Positions 1-8,946 are shown, counted from the stretch's first letter. The stretch is 17,347 bases of DNA from Candidatus Binatia bacterium (GCA_022827045.1 JAJDTQ010000245.1:1-17347); one strand, 5' to 3'. Translations and numbers: made by a program. The notes: generated from the sequence alone by a model not told the origin.

Positions 1-53
1 AATGGAAAAAGGCTTCGCTCCAATACGGTCCGGACGGACAAAGACCTTCAAAG

Positions 54-94
54 CCGTTCGTCCTGAGCGAAGCGAAGCGAAGTCGAAGGACGCC
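54..94. repeat. 41-bp hairpin repeat, copy 1
   Basis: This 41-base element matches the one at 11440-11480 in 38 of 41 positions. A 6-bp stem (CGTCCT with AGGACG) encloses a loop made of iterated AGCGA units. Two of the three differences between the copies (T61/C11447 and A90/G11476) form the two sides of one stem pair, so the pair changes from T-A to C-G and pairing is kept. It lies just past the stop of the last gene of the minus-strand operon and could act as a 3' stabiliser or a weak terminator, although no T-run follows. The family resembles dispersed intergenic palindromes of many environmental bacteria. Confidence 0.7.
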
Positions 95-101
95 ATTCCA
101 G

Positions 102-965
102 TCAGCTGAGTTTCGCCGCAGCCTGTTCCACGGCCCGGCGCACGAACACCGCCACGAGATCGCGCTTGTAGTCGGACGAGCCGCGCACGTCCTCGATGGG
201 GTCGGATGCGTCGGCGGCCGCGGCGCCCGCCTCCTCGATCCGCGCCGCGCTCAGGTCACGGCCGCGCAGCAGGTCTTCCGCCGCGCGGGCGCGGAAGATG
301 GTGGGACCCACCGAGTTCAGCGCGATGCGCACGTCGTCGCAGCGGCCGCCCTCGCCGGTCATGGTCACGGCGACGCCCACGGTGGCGAAGTCCTCCTCGC
401 TGCGCGGCGTGAACTTGATGTGGGACCACGCCGCTCCTGCGGGCGGCGGCACGCGGACCGAGGTGAGGATCTCGTCGGGCTCCAGGGCGGTCTCGTAGTA
501 GTCGACAAAGAAGTCCTCCACCGACAGCGTGCGCTCGCCGCGGCTGCTGCGCAGCGTCACCTCGGCGTCCAGGGCCATGAAGCTGGCTCCCGGGTCGGTC
601 AGGGGGTCGCCGTGGCTCAGGTTGCCGCCCACCGTGGCCATCAGGCGGATGCGCGGCTGCGCCACCTTGTAGAAGGTCTCCTGGAGCAGGGGATAGTGCT
701 CCCGCACTTCCGGGCAGAGCTCCAGGTCCCGGTGTTTGACGCCGGCGCCGATGCGCAGGCCATCGGCCGGGTCGAAAGTGATGCCGTCGAGGCCGGGAAC
801 GCGCTCGATATCGATGACGAAGCCCGGGCTCAGGAGGCCCATGCGCATCCACATGACCAGCGCGGTGCCTCCGGCCAGGAGCTTGGCATCGTCGCTGTGC
901 TCCTGGAGCAGCGCGCAGGCTTCGTCGAGGCTTGTCGGCGCAAGGTATTCGAACTTGGCCTTCAT
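102..965 (-). CDS. FAD-binding subunit of a CO-dehydrogenase/xanthine-dehydrogenase family molybdenum hydroxylase
   Basis: The 287-residue protein is the medium (CoxM/HcrB-like) subunit that takes electrons from the iron-sulfur subunit onto FAD. The FAD-binding half shows LAGGT at residues 30-34, the IGAGVKHRDLE segment near 72-82 and ATVGGNLSHGDP at 110-121, all typical of this fold. The C-terminal half matches the CO-dehydrogenase flavoprotein C-terminal domain (DFFVDYYETAL, PDEILTSV). The length is normal for CoxM. It lacks the 4Fe-4S insertion that lengthens the 4-hydroxybenzoyl-CoA reductase beta subunit. The start lies 3 bases after the stop of the large-subunit gene, with a GGGAG ribosome site inside that gene's end, so translational coupling is likely. 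It is the last gene of the operon. The family is secure; the substrate is not. Confidence 0.93.
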   Translation of the reverse strand: MKAKFEYLAPTSLDEACALLQEHSDDAKLLAGGTALVMWMRMGLLSPGFVIDIERVPGLDGITFDPADGLRIGAGVKHRDLELCPEVREHYPLLQETFYKVAQPRIRLMATVGGNLSHGDPLTDPGASFMALDAEVTLRSSRGERTLSVEDFFVDYYETALEPDEILTSVRVPPPAGAAWSHIKFTPRSEEDFATVGVAVTMTGEGGRCDDVRIALNSVGPTIFRARAAEDLLRGRDLSAARIEEAGAAAADASDPIEDVRGSSDYKRDLVAVFVRRAVEQAAAKLS

Positions 966-968
966 GGT

Positions 969-3257
969 TCAGCTCCCGTTCTTCTTCTTTTCCCGAATGG
1001 CCCGCAGCACTTTCTCCGCGGTGATGGGGAGCGTCGTGATGCGCACGCCGACGGCGTCGTAGATGGCGTTGCTGATGATCGCCGCCACCGGGTCCATTCC
1101 CAGTTCACCCAGGCCCTTGGCGCCGAACGGACCGGTGGGTTCGTAGGAGTCGGCGAACTCGTGCACCAGGTCGGGCATGTCGCGCATGGATGCCAGCCGG
1201 TAGTCGCTGAAGTTGGGGTTGACCGGGCGGCCTTCCTCCATGCGCAGGCCCTCGATGAGGGCGTAGCCCAGGCCCTGGGCGATGGAGCCCTCCACCTGGC
1301 CTTCGGCGCCGATGGGATAGATCACCGTGCCGCAGTCCGAGGCCACCGCGTACTGGATCACCTTGACGTGGCCGGTGTCCGGGTCCACCTCCACCTCGGC
1401 CGCCTGGCAGCCGAAGTTGTAGGCGCCGGACTCGTTTCCGTAGCGCAGTGCGTCCTGGGTGACCGAGTCGGCGTCGAAGCTGCCCGACGCCACCACGGGG
1501 GCGCCGCCACGCCGGAACTGCCGTCCCCGCACCACGTCCGCCACGCTGATGGAGCGCTGCTCGGCGCCCTTGACGAAGATGAAGCCGTCCCGCGACATCA
1601 GGTCGGAGGGGTCGCATTCCAGCATTTCGGAGGCGGTGTCGAACAGGATCTCCTTGACCGCGGTGGCGGCGTTCTTCACCGCGTTGCCGGCCACGTAGGT
1701 GAGCCGGCTGGCGTAGTTGCCGAGGCAGAAGGTGGTGAGGTCGGTATCGGCCTCGGAGATGGCCACGTCGGAGAAGGGGATGCCCAGCTCCTCGGCGGCG
1801 ATCTGGCACATGGCGGTCCAATGCCCCTGCCCGGTCTCGCCCTCGCCGCTCAGGATGAAGGCCTTGCCGTCCTCGTTCATCTTGATGGTGGCGGAGCTGC
1901 CGTCGTAGTCGCCGAAGTGGCGCTTGCCGCTCACGTGCACGGTGCAGCCCATGCCCAGGCCGCGGTTGGGCTTGCGGTCGGCGCGTTTCTCCTTCCAGCC
2001 GATCATGCGCTCGGTGCGGTCGATGCACTGCTTGAGCTCGCAGCTTATGACGCGGTTGCCGTGGGGCGAGACATAGCCCTCGTCCGCGGCGTTGAGGCGC
2101 GCCATCTCGAACGGGTCCATGCCCAGCTCGTCGGCGGCGATGTCCATCATCTGCTCCACCGAGAACTCCGCCGACGGGTTGCCGAAGCCGCGGAAGGCGC
2201 CGGTGGGAATCTTGTTGGTGTAGACCAGGTAGGCCTCGGAGCGGACGTCGGAGTACTTGTAGCAGGTGTCGTGGCGCAGCGCCGCCACCCCGGTGATGGC
2301 CGGGGCCTTGCCGCTGTAGGCGCCGTTGTCGGCGATGATGCGCATGTGCTTGGCGCGGATGCGGCCGTCGCTCTTGAAGCCCATGCGCACCCACACCTTC
2401 ATGTTCACCCGCGGACGGCTTCCGGCCAGGAACTCCTCCTCCCGTGTGTTGATGATCTTCACCGGGCGGCGCGCCTTGCGCGCCAGGATGGCCGCCACCA
2501 TGGCGTTGTTGTCGTCGCAGGACTTGCCGCCGAAGCCGCCGCCCACCGCGGTCTGGATGACGCGCACGTCGGCCTCCCGCACTCCCAGGGCGGTGGCCAG
2601 GCGCATGCGCGCCATGAACAGCGTCTGGGTGTTCATGTAGACCGTGTATTTGCCGTTGGCCGAGTACTCGGCGACGCTGCCGATGGTCTCGATGGCCGAG
2701 TGCCACTGGGGCACGCTCTCGAAGGTCTCCTCGACCACCAGGTCCGAGTCCTTGAAGGCGGCGTCGACGTCGCCCCGCTCCACGTCGATGGTGAGGGCGA
2801 TGTTGTTCTCCTTCTCCTCGTGGATCAGAGGCGCGCCGTCCTGCATGGCCTCTGCGGCGTCGAACACCGCCGGCAGCTCCTCCCAGTCCACGTCGATGAG
2901 CTCCAGCGCCTCCTCCGCGGTGTCGCGGTCGACGGCCGCCACCGCCGCCACTTCTTCGCCCACGTAACGGGCCTTGCCCACGGACAGCGGATACTGGTCG
3001 GGGAAGAAGACCCCCCATCCCTTCTTGATGGTGTCTTCGGCGGTGACCACGGCCTTGACGCCGCGCAGCTTCTCCGCCCGGCTGGTGTCGATATTGCGGA
3101 TGCGCGCGTGGGGCAGGGGGCTCCGGAGGACCCGGCCGGTCAACATCCCGGGCAAGAAGACGTCGGCCACGTAGGCCGCGCTGCCGGTGACCTTGTCATG
3201 GCCCTCGAAGCGGTCGTAGTTCCGGCCCAGTACCGCGTAATTCTCTGCCTTGCTCAT
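969..3257 (-). CDS. Molybdopterin-binding large subunit of a xanthine-dehydrogenase family hydroxylase
   Basis: The 762-residue catalytic subunit binds the molybdenum-pterin cofactor and would hydroxylate the substrate with oxygen from water. The a/b hammerhead domain fills the first part. VGGGFGGK follows near residues 238-245, then GAFRGFGNP near 353-361, GEGETGQGHWT near 471-481, and the C-terminal KGLGELG near 714-720, which supplies the Glu equivalent to the xanthine dehydrogenase catalytic Glu. The GAFRGFGNP loop resembles 4-hydroxybenzoyl-CoA reductase and xanthine dehydrogenase, and differs from the AYRCSFR loop of form I CO dehydrogenase. A true CO dehydrogenase is therefore unlikely. 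The ATG at 3257 is preferred over an in-frame TTG four codons upstream, because the TTGGGGGG stretch is better read as its ribosome site. The small subunit ends 42 bases upstream. Confidence 0.93.
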   Translation of the reverse strand: MSKAENYAVLGRNYDRFEGHDKVTGSAAYVADVFLPGMLTGRVLRSPLPHARIRNIDTSRAEKLRGVKAVVTAEDTIKKGWGVFFPDQYPLSVGKARYVGEEVAAVAAVDRDTAEEALELIDVDWEELPAVFDAAEAMQDGAPLIHEEKENNIALTIDVERGDVDAAFKDSDLVVEETFESVPQWHSAIETIGSVAEYSANGKYTVYMNTQTLFMARMRLATALGVREADVRVIQTAVGGGFGGKSCDDNNAMVAAILARKARRPVKIINTREEEFLAGSRPRVNMKVWVRMGFKSDGRIRAKHMRIIADNGAYSGKAPAITGVAALRHDTCYKYSDVRSEAYLVYTNKIPTGAFRGFGNPSAEFSVEQMMDIAADELGMDPFEMARLNAADEGYVSPHGNRVISCELKQCIDRTERMIGWKEKRADRKPNRGLGMGCTVHVSGKRHFGDYDGSSATIKMNEDGKAFILSGEGETGQGHWTAMCQIAAEELGIPFSDVAISEADTDLTTFCLGNYASRLTYVAGNAVKNAATAVKEILFDTASEMLECDPSDLMSRDGFIFVKGAEQRSISVADVVRGRQFRRGGAPVVASGSFDADSVTQDALRYGNESGAYNFGCQAAEVEVDPDTGHVKVIQYAVASDCGTVIYPIGAEGQVEGSIAQGLGYALIEGLRMEEGRPVNPNFSDYRLASMRDMPDLVHEFADSYEPTGPFGAKGLGELGMDPVAAIISNAIYDAVGVRITTLPITAEKVLRAIREKKKNGS

Positions 3258-3299
3258 GTTTCCCCCCAAGGATGGCGGCCGGCGTTCCGAAGAAGAACG

Positions 3300-3854
3300 C
3301 TAGTCGGAGGCGTCGCTCTTGTAGGTGTCCGACTGGTAGAGGCTCTGGATCCGGGCCTGGCGCACGGCTTCGTCGCCGCCTCCCTCGTCGACCCTGCCTT
3401 CCACCACCGCCATGACCGACTCGAGTATCTTGTAATAGCCCGTGCAGCGGCACAGGTTGGCCGACATCCACTCCTTGACCTGGTCGGCGGTGGGTTTCGG
3501 GTTGTGGTCCAGCAGCGCCTTGGCGGCCATGATCTGTCCCGGGGTGCAGATGCCGCACTGGAAGCCGCCGTACTGGATGAAGGAGCGCTGGAGCGGATGT
3601 AGCTCGCCGTCCTGCGCAAGGCCCTCGATGGTCTCGATCTTCTTTCCCTCGCAGGTGACCGCCAGCGTCAGGCACGCGCTCACCAGCCGGCCGTCGACGA
3701 TGACGCTGCAGGTCCCGCACACGCCGATGCTGCAGCCCTCCTTGGTTCCGGTGAGGCCCGCGTCCTCGCGCAGGGCCTCCAACAGCAGGCGGTTGGGCTC
3801 GATCTCGACGTCGTGCTCCTCGCCGTTGACGTTGAGTACCATTTCCCTTTTCAT
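3300..3854 (-). CDS. 2Fe-2S small subunit of the molybdenum hydroxylase
   Basis: The 184-residue CoxS/HcrC-like protein carries two 2Fe-2S clusters linking the molybdenum centre to FAD. The plant-ferredoxin-type N-terminal cluster uses C41, C46, C49 and C61. The C-terminal four-helix domain carries C100, C103, C135 and C137 (QCGICTPGQ and NLCRCTGY). All eight ligands are present. The reading frame stays open far upstream, but the ATG at 3854 has an AGG-containing ribosome site and gives the normal N-terminus; an alternative ATG sits four codons later. About 30 residues after the last conserved helix form an acidic tail (DEGGGDE to the end) that is longer than in typical family members. The gene starts 29 bases after the UbiD-like gene. 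Confidence 0.93.
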   Translation of the reverse strand: MKREMVLNVNGEEHDVEIEPNRLLLEALREDAGLTGTKEGCSIGVCGTCSVIVDGRLVSACLTLAVTCEGKKIETIEGLAQDGELHPLQRSFIQYGGFQCGICTPGQIMAAKALLDHNPKPTADQVKEWMSANLCRCTGYYKILESVMAVVEGRVDEGGGDEAVRQARIQSLYQSDTYKSDASD

Positions 3855-3883
3855 GCTTGACCTCGCCTCACGCGGTCCGCGCG

Positions 3884-5539
3884 CTACACCGACCGCCCGG
3901 CATGGGTCTTGCCCCATTCCAGGCGGATGGATTTCAGCGTCTGGCCCTCGCCCACGCTGACGCGCGTGCCCTTGAGCTTCTCGCCCACCTTCTCGTAGTC
4001 GCCCTCGGCCGCCAGGCGCGCCTCTTCGTCCAACTCGTCGGGCCAGAGCCCCATCAGGTAGCCGTGCCACGGCTCCTTGAGCTGGAGCTCGGGCAGCCCG
4101 AGCTCCTTCCACAGCTCCACCGCCCGTTCCATGTAGGGCTTCTTGGGCAGCGACAGCGGCGGCAGGTCGGCCTTGCGGGTGGCGTCGATCAGCAGCGCCG
4201 AGTCGGTGCTGTCGTAGCGGCTGGAAGGGTGGCTCACCACCATGCCGATGGGGGTGGCGCCGAAGGGTCGGTCGGGCACGATGGTGACGTCGCGGTGCGG
4301 CTGGCAGCGGTGCGTGATGGCCCAGGTCACCGCCACGGGATCGCTGACGTTGATGTCCTCGTCCACCGTCACGACGAACTTCCCCACCCGGTCGCCGTAC
4401 CGGAGCACGGCGTCCATGACCCGCCTCGGCTCGTCATCGCCTTCCTTCTTCATGCGCACCGCGACGTAGGGCCTCATGTTGACCAGGTCCTCCATCATGT
4501 ACACTTCCTTCACCGACTCGAAGCCCTCGCGGTTCAGGTAGCGGTGCACCAGCGTGCTCATGCCCATGGCCTTGATCTTGGAGCTCTCGCTGGGGGTCAC
4601 CTGGCTGATGATGGAGACCCAGATGGGGTCTTTCCGGTGCATCACGCACGTGAGCTCCATGACCGGGCCGATGGTCCGGGGATCGACGTAGCCCATGGAC
4701 TCGCCGAAGGGCCCTTCCTCTTCCAGGTAGTGGGTGGGGATGATCCCTTCGAAGACCACTTCCGAGGTGGCGGGCACCTCCAGGTCCACTGTTTGGCACT
4801 TGACGAGTTGGACGGGTGTCCGGGCGAGGCCGCCGGCCAACGCGAGCTCGTCCATGTCCGGCGGCACCTTCTGGGTGGCCGTGTACGAAGCGGCCGGCAC
4901 GGTGCCCACGGCGATGGCCACCTCCAGCGGGATTCCGCGCTCCCGGCACTTCTCCCAATGACGCGAAAGGTCCTGAGGGGTGCCGGAGTTGGCGCCGCAC
5001 ACGAGTGCGGACTTGACCAGTCCGCGGTAGTTGCCGACGTTGCGCGCGCCGGTCTCGGGGTCCTTGGTGATCCAGTGGCCGGCGGTGATGTAGGGTCCGT
5101 TGTCGAACCCCGGGGTCGAGATGGGGATGGGGAACCGCGCGAAACCGCCGCTGGCCGCCAGCTCTTCGCCCTTGTGGATAACCTCCATGACCGGGCCGTG
5201 GGAGACGATCTCTGGGGGAATGGGGTTCTCCATGGCCTCCACCCACCGGTCCGGCACCTCGTCGGGGCCGCATTGAAGGCCCAGGCAGTAGATGTCGGTG
5301 GACCCCGACAGTCCTCCCACCAGCACCGAGCCGTCGTAGTGACGGCCCTTGGAATCGGTCACGTTCTCGAACAGAAACGCCTTGCGATCCTCGTCCCTAA
5401 GTCCCCTGAATTGCAGCCGCACTAGGGGTTGCAACTCCGTATCCTTGTTGACTTCGCGCTTGATGCGAATGAGCTTGCCGGCGTCTTCCAGCACGGCCAG
5501 AAACTCGCGCAGGTCCTCGTAGGGTCTTTGGTTCACCAT
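3884..5539 (-). CDS. UbiD-family prenyl-FMN-dependent decarboxylase
   Basis: The 551-residue protein belongs to the UbiD family, reversible (de)carboxylases of aromatic and alpha,beta-unsaturated acids that use prenylated FMN made by UbiX. Landmarks are NVGNYR at residues 167-172, whose Asn and Arg match N168 and R173 of fungal Fdc1; H194, at the metal-ligand position; and EGPFGE at 275-280, whose two Glu match E277 and E282 of Fdc1. All catalytic residues I can place are therefore present. The N-terminus (YEDLREFLAVLEDAGKL) is typical of phenolic-acid decarboxylase members. It is the first gene of the operon and precedes the hydroxylase subunits by 29 bases. No clear ribosome site is visible before its ATG. 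No UbiX gene is in the window, so the cofactor must come from elsewhere. Confidence 0.92.
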   Translation of the reverse strand: MVNQRPYEDLREFLAVLEDAGKLIRIKREVNKDTELQPLVRLQFRGLRDEDRKAFLFENVTDSKGRHYDGSVLVGGLSGSTDIYCLGLQCGPDEVPDRWVEAMENPIPPEIVSHGPVMEVIHKGEELAASGGFARFPIPISTPGFDNGPYITAGHWITKDPETGARNVGNYRGLVKSALVCGANSGTPQDLSRHWEKCRERGIPLEVAIAVGTVPAASYTATQKVPPDMDELALAGGLARTPVQLVKCQTVDLEVPATSEVVFEGIIPTHYLEEEGPFGESMGYVDPRTIGPVMELTCVMHRKDPIWVSIISQVTPSESSKIKAMGMSTLVHRYLNREGFESVKEVYMMEDLVNMRPYVAVRMKKEGDDEPRRVMDAVLRYGDRVGKFVVTVDEDINVSDPVAVTWAITHRCQPHRDVTIVPDRPFGATPIGMVVSHPSSRYDSTDSALLIDATRKADLPPLSLPKKPYMERAVELWKELGLPELQLKEPWHGYLMGLWPDELDEEARLAAEGDYEKVGEKLKGTRVSVGEGQTLKSIRLEWGKTHAGRSV

Positions 5540-5614
5540 GGGGTCAGGATGTATGCGTTTTTACCGTCCCGCGCAACCCTGCGGGCATCGCTCGAGCGCC
5601 GGACAGAGGCCGTT

Positions 5615-5642
5615 TTGAAAATCCCCGTGCCTCACGTAAGAT
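5615..5642 (+). promoter_or_regulatory. Possible sigma70-type promoter of cysS
   Basis: TTGAAA at 5615-5620 is followed after 16 bases by TAAGAT at 5637-5642. Transcription would begin close to the cysS ATG at 5651, giving little or no leader, which fits the absence of a ribosome site there. The rest of this 111-bp divergent region, shared with the UbiD operon, contains a 10-bp palindrome CGCTCGAGCG (5589-5598) and a weak CCCGC/GCGGG stem (5566-5583). I see no convincing promoter for the UbiD direction. Confidence 0.35.
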
Positions 5643-5650
5643 GAATCCGC

Positions 5651-7066
5651 ATGTCTCTCTGCATCACCAATACCATTAGCGGAAGGAAGGAGCCGTTCAT
5701 CCCCCTGAAGGAAGTCGCCGCCAACATTTACGTGTGCGGCGTCACCGTCTACGACCGCTGTCACATCGGCCATGCCCGCGCCCTGCTGACCTTCGACGTC
5801 ATCTACCGGTACCTGCGTTTCCTGGGTTTCGACACGCGCTTCGTCCGTAATTTCACGGACGTGGACGACAAGATCATCAACCGCGCCCGTGAGGAAGGCA
5901 TCGCCTCCGGGGAGCTGGCGCAACGCTACATCGACGAGTTCCACCACGACGCCGACGCCCTGGGCATTCTGCCGCCGACCCTGGAACCACGCGCCACCGA
6001 GCACATCCCGGAAATGATTGCCCTCATCGACGGTCTCATGGAGCAGGGCAAGGCCTACGAGGTCGCCGGCGACGTCTATTTCGCGGTTGAGAGCTTCACC
6101 GAGTACGGCAAGCTGTCGGGCCGGAGCCTCGAGGAGATGATGGCGGGGGCGAGGATCGAGGTGGACGACCGCAAGCGCCATCCCATGGACTTCGCGCTCT
6201 GGAAGGCCAGCAAGGAGGACGAGCCCTACTGGGACAGTCCCTGGGGCAGGGGCCGTCCGGGCTGGCATATCGAATGCTCCGCCATGAGCACGAAATACCT
6301 GGGCCAGCCGTTCGACATCCACGGCGGCGGACAGGACCTGATCTTCCCGCACCATGAGAACGAGATCGCCCAGTCCGAGTGCGCCGCCGGAGCGCCTTTC
6401 GCGCGTTACTGGATACACAACGGCTTCGTCCGGCTCGCTCGTGAGAAGATGTCGAAGTCCATCGGCAACATCCTCAGCATCCGGGAAGTGCTCGAGCGCT
6501 ACGATGCCGCGACTCTGCGCTTCTACATGCTGACCACCCACTACCGGAACCCCATCGAGTTCTCCGAGGAAGCCCTGGGGGAGGCGCAACGGTCGGTTGC
6601 CCGCATCTACGAAACCGCGAGCAGGGGGGAGCGCGTTCTCGGACAGTCCTCCAACGGCGACGTCGACCAGGGGCCCGTGGAGGAATTCCGCCGGGAAATG
6701 GACGACGACTTCAACACCCCGAGGGCCCTGGCGGTGGTGTTCGAGGAGCTCCGGGCCGTCAACCGGCTGCTCGACCGGGGAGAAACCCGTGCGCTCGATG
6801 CCAGGTGCAATGCGTTGCGCACCATGACCGGGGTGCTGGGTCTCATGCAGGCGCCCCCCGAGCGTTTCCTCGAGGACAGGCGGAAAGCCGGGCTTGCGCG
6901 CCGGGCGCTGTCCGAGGACGAGATCCGCGGGCTCATCGAGGAGCGGAACCGGGCGCGCGAAGTCAAGGACTGGCAACAGGCCGACAATATTCGCGAGGAC
7001 TTGAAGGGAAAGGGAGTCCTGCTGAAGGACGGTCCGTCGGGCACCACCTGGGAGCTTGCCGAGTAG
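5651..7066 (+). CDS. cysS: Cysteinyl-tRNA synthetase
   Basis: The 471-residue class I aminoacyl-tRNA synthetase charges tRNA-Cys. The zinc-binding Cys29 lies in YVCGVTVYD (most homologues have Pro where Val occurs here). The HIGH signature is at residues 38-41, a further zinc site is in WHIECSAMS, and KMSKS is at 266-270. The length is normal for bacterial CysS and the C-terminal anticodon-binding region is complete, ending in [12 protein letters not shown]. No Shine-Dalgarno sequence precedes the ATG, and a promoter-like sequence ends 8 bases upstream, so the message may be leaderless. It is divergent from the UbiD operon and is followed after 62 bases by the peptidase gene on the same strand. 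Confidence 0.98.
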   Translation: MSLCITNTISGRKEPFIPLKEVAANIYVCGVTVYDRCHIGHARALLTFDVIYRYLRFLGFDTRFVRNFTDVDDKIINRAREEGIASGELAQRYIDEFHHDADALGILPPTLEPRATEHIPEMIALIDGLMEQGKAYEVAGDVYFAVESFTEYGKLSGRSLEEMMAGARIEVDDRKRHPMDFALWKASKEDEPYWDSPWGRGRPGWHIECSAMSTKYLGQPFDIHGGGQDLIFPHHENEIAQSECAAGAPFARYWIHNGFVRLAREKMSKSIGNILSIREVLERYDAATLRFYMLTTHYRNPIEFSEEALGEAQRSVARIYETASRGERVLGQSSNGDVDQGPVEEFRREMDDDFNTPRALAVVFEELRAVNRLLDRGETRALDARCNALRTMTGVLGLMQAPPERFLEDRRKAGLARRALSEDEIRGLIEERNRAREVKDWQQADNIREDLKGKGVLLKDGPSGTTWELAE

Positions 7067-7128
7067 GGGGGCAAACCCGCGCGTGGCGTCGCATCCCGGT
7101 GTAACCCGATACTCGGACCTGGAGCGCA

Positions 7129-8496
7129 ATGTCTCTGCCGAAAAGATTCAAGGGCGTGGCGGGTATCCTCCTCCTGCTGGTGCTGCTTGTGGCGGCGGGG
7201 TTGTTCGTCTTCCGGCAGTTCGAATGGTACCCGCCGCGGATACAGGCCAGCCTGGAGAGCGCGGTGCTGGGCCGGCGTCCCTTCGTCATCAGGGTCGACG
7301 ACCGGGGCAGGGGTCTGGCCCATGTCTCGGTCAGTCTGGCCACGGGCGGCGAATCCAGCCTCATCCACTTCAAGGAGTTCGAATCCTCTCCCCGGTTTTC
7401 CGAGATCCCGGTGCAACTCGACCCCGAGCGGCACAAGTTGAAGGACGGCTCCGGGGTGTTGACCATCACGGCGGCCGACCGCTCGTACTGGAGTTTCTTC
7501 AGGGGCAACAAGGCCACTTTGGAGAAGAACGTGACGGTGGATTTCAGACCGCCCACCGTGGAGCTGATCTCCGAGGACCGTTACGTCACCCACGGAGGCT
7601 CCGGCCTGGTGGCGTACAAGACGTCGCCGGATACGGAGCTGAGCGGGATCAGGATCGGCAAGCACTTCTTCCGCGGTTATCAGGGGCATCTTCCGGATCG
7701 CAACGTGTCGGTGGCATTCTTCTCCCACCCGTATGACGTTCCGGCCAGTGAGCCGGCCGTGATCTACGCGCAGGATCATGCCGGCAACGTGCGGCGCTCC
7801 AGGCTCGTGTACACCGTGAGGCCGCTACGGTATCGCCGGGTCAAGATGCAGGTGTCGGACGATTTTATCCAGCGCAAGATCGTTCCGCTGGCAGCCGAAG
7901 CCGGCGACTCGGGCGGGACCCCCCGGGAGCAGTTTCTCAGGGTCAATCACGACCTGCGGCGAGTCAACGAGGAGACCATCAACAAGGCCTGCCGGGGTTC
8001 CGCGGCAGCGAAGCTGTGGGACGGACGTTTCGTGCAACTTGCCAATTCCTCGGTCCAGGCCAACTTCGCCGATCACCGGTCCTACTACTATCGAGACCAG
8101 AAGATCGACGAGGCGCGGCACCTCGGATACGACCTGGCGGTGACCCGCCGTTATCCCGTGGGAGCGGCCAACTCCGGCACGGTGGTGTTCGCCGGTGCGC
8201 TGGGTATCTACGGCAACACCGTGATCATCGACCATGGCTTCGGACTCTGCACGCTGTACTCTCACTTGAGCTCGGTGGCCGTGAAGTCGGGTGACGGCGT
8301 CAAGAAGGCCCAGAACATCGGCCGCACCGGCGAGACCGGCCTGGCCCTAGGCGATCACCTCCACTACGGCGTCTACATCCAGGGCGTGGCCGTGTGGCCC
8401 CTGGAGTGGTGGGATGCGAAGTGGATCCGGGACAACGTCACCGGCAAGCTGAGCCGTCCGAGAATAAAGGAAGAGGCGCCGGCGACCGGCGGCTAG
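7129..8496 (+). CDS. Membrane-anchored M23-family (LytM-type) metallopeptidase
   Basis: The 455-residue protein begins with a basic N-terminus and one hydrophobic segment (about residues 10-28), so it is probably anchored in the inner membrane with the rest outside the cytoplasm. Residues about 40-240 form beta-rich, Ig-like segments (for example VDDRGRGLAHVSVSLATGG). The C-terminal domain is M23: HLGYD at 331-335 supplies the zinc ligands, H379 lies in YSHL, and the HLH motif is at 410-412. The four catalytic positions are intact, so active cleavage of peptidoglycan cross-bridges is plausible. A GGAG ribosome site precedes the ATG. The gene lies between cysS and the Nudix gene in one direction, and the Nudix ATG follows 12 bases later. 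Confidence 0.92.
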   Translation: MSLPKRFKGVAGILLLLVLLVAAGLFVFRQFEWYPPRIQASLESAVLGRRPFVIRVDDRGRGLAHVSVSLATGGESSLIHFKEFESSPRFSEIPVQLDPERHKLKDGSGVLTITAADRSYWSFFRGNKATLEKNVTVDFRPPTVELISEDRYVTHGGSGLVAYKTSPDTELSGIRIGKHFFRGYQGHLPDRNVSVAFFSHPYDVPASEPAVIYAQDHAGNVRRSRLVYTVRPLRYRRVKMQVSDDFIQRKIVPLAAEAGDSGGTPREQFLRVNHDLRRVNEETINKACRGSAAAKLWDGRFVQLANSSVQANFADHRSYYYRDQKIDEARHLGYDLAVTRRYPVGAANSGTVVFAGALGIYGNTVIIDHGFGLCTLYSHLSSVAVKSGDGVKKAQNIGRTGETGLALGDHLHYGVYIQGVAVWPLEWWDAKWIRDNVTGKLSRPRIKEEAPATGG

Positions 8497-8508
8497 CATG
8501 ATACCGGC

Positions 8509-8946
8509 ATGACGCTCAAGGTGGTGGCGGGGATTCTGTGCCGGGGTGAACGGTTCCTGGTCTGCCAGCGCCCGGGCGACGGCGCATTCCCCAACAAGTG
8601 GGAGTTCCCGGGCGGCAAGATCGAGCCCGGCGAGGAGGGAACCGGAGCTCTCGGCAGGGAACTCCGGGAGGAACTCGGCATTTCGGTGAAGAGCGCCCGG
8701 GAGGTTTTCCGGCATGCTCACGCCTACGCCGACGGGACCCGGGTGGAGCTGACCTTCTTCGAGGTCCGCGCCTTCGCCGGAGAACCGTGCAACCGGGTGT
8801 TCCGGCGCATCGCATGGGTGACGGCGGACGAGCTGGCGGCGCTGGATTTTCTCGATGGGGACTTGCCGCTGATCCGGGAGCTTCGGCACGGCGGTCTGGA
8901 AGGGTTGTCTGAACGGTTGTCACAACGGAAGGGGTTGTCGATATGA
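8509..8946 (+). CDS. Nudix hydrolase, MutT-like (8-oxo-dGTP diphosphatase candidate)
   Basis: The 145-residue protein has a complete Nudix box at residues 36-58: G36, five residues, E42, seven residues, then RELREELGI. The preceding WEFPGGKIE and the QRP near residue 20 are typical of MutT proteins that hydrolyse oxidised dGTP. Overall length and the C-terminal layout (WVTADELAALDFLDGDLPLI) fit the same group. The stop overlaps the next gene by ATGA, which suggests coupled translation with an ornithine-cyclodeaminase-family enzyme. That pairing is unusual for a nucleotide-sanitising enzyme. The exact substrate cannot be told from sequence, as many MutT-like proteins act on other nucleotides. 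Confidence 0.92.
   Translation: MTLKVVAGILCRGERFLVCQRPGDGAFPNKWEFPGGKIEPGEEGTGALGRELREELGISVKSAREVFRHAHAYADGTRVELTFFEVRAFAGEPCNRVFRRIAWVTADELAALDFLDGDLPLIRELRHGGLEGLSERLSQRKGLSI

Noticed and set aside
420..3602. A 1060-codon open frame on the plus strand opposite the hydroxylase genes
   Set aside because: Its His/Val/Ala/Gly-rich translation has no motifs and mirrors the GC-rich codon pattern of three well-supported minus-strand genes.
102..3854. Aerobic carbon monoxide dehydrogenase (coxMSL) interpretation
   Set aside because: The large subunit lacks the AYRCSFR active-site loop of form I CO dehydrogenase and has GAFRGFGNP instead; the gene order (small, large, medium) also differs from coxMSL.
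3857..5425. A 522-codon plus-strand frame opposite the UbiD-like gene
   Set aside because: It is the antisense shadow of a gene with complete family motifs; its composition is His/Val/Ala-rich with no recognisable domain.
5561..7129. A 522-codon minus-strand frame opposite cysS
   Set aside because: It is the antisense shadow of cysS, which carries the full HIGH and KMSKS signatures.
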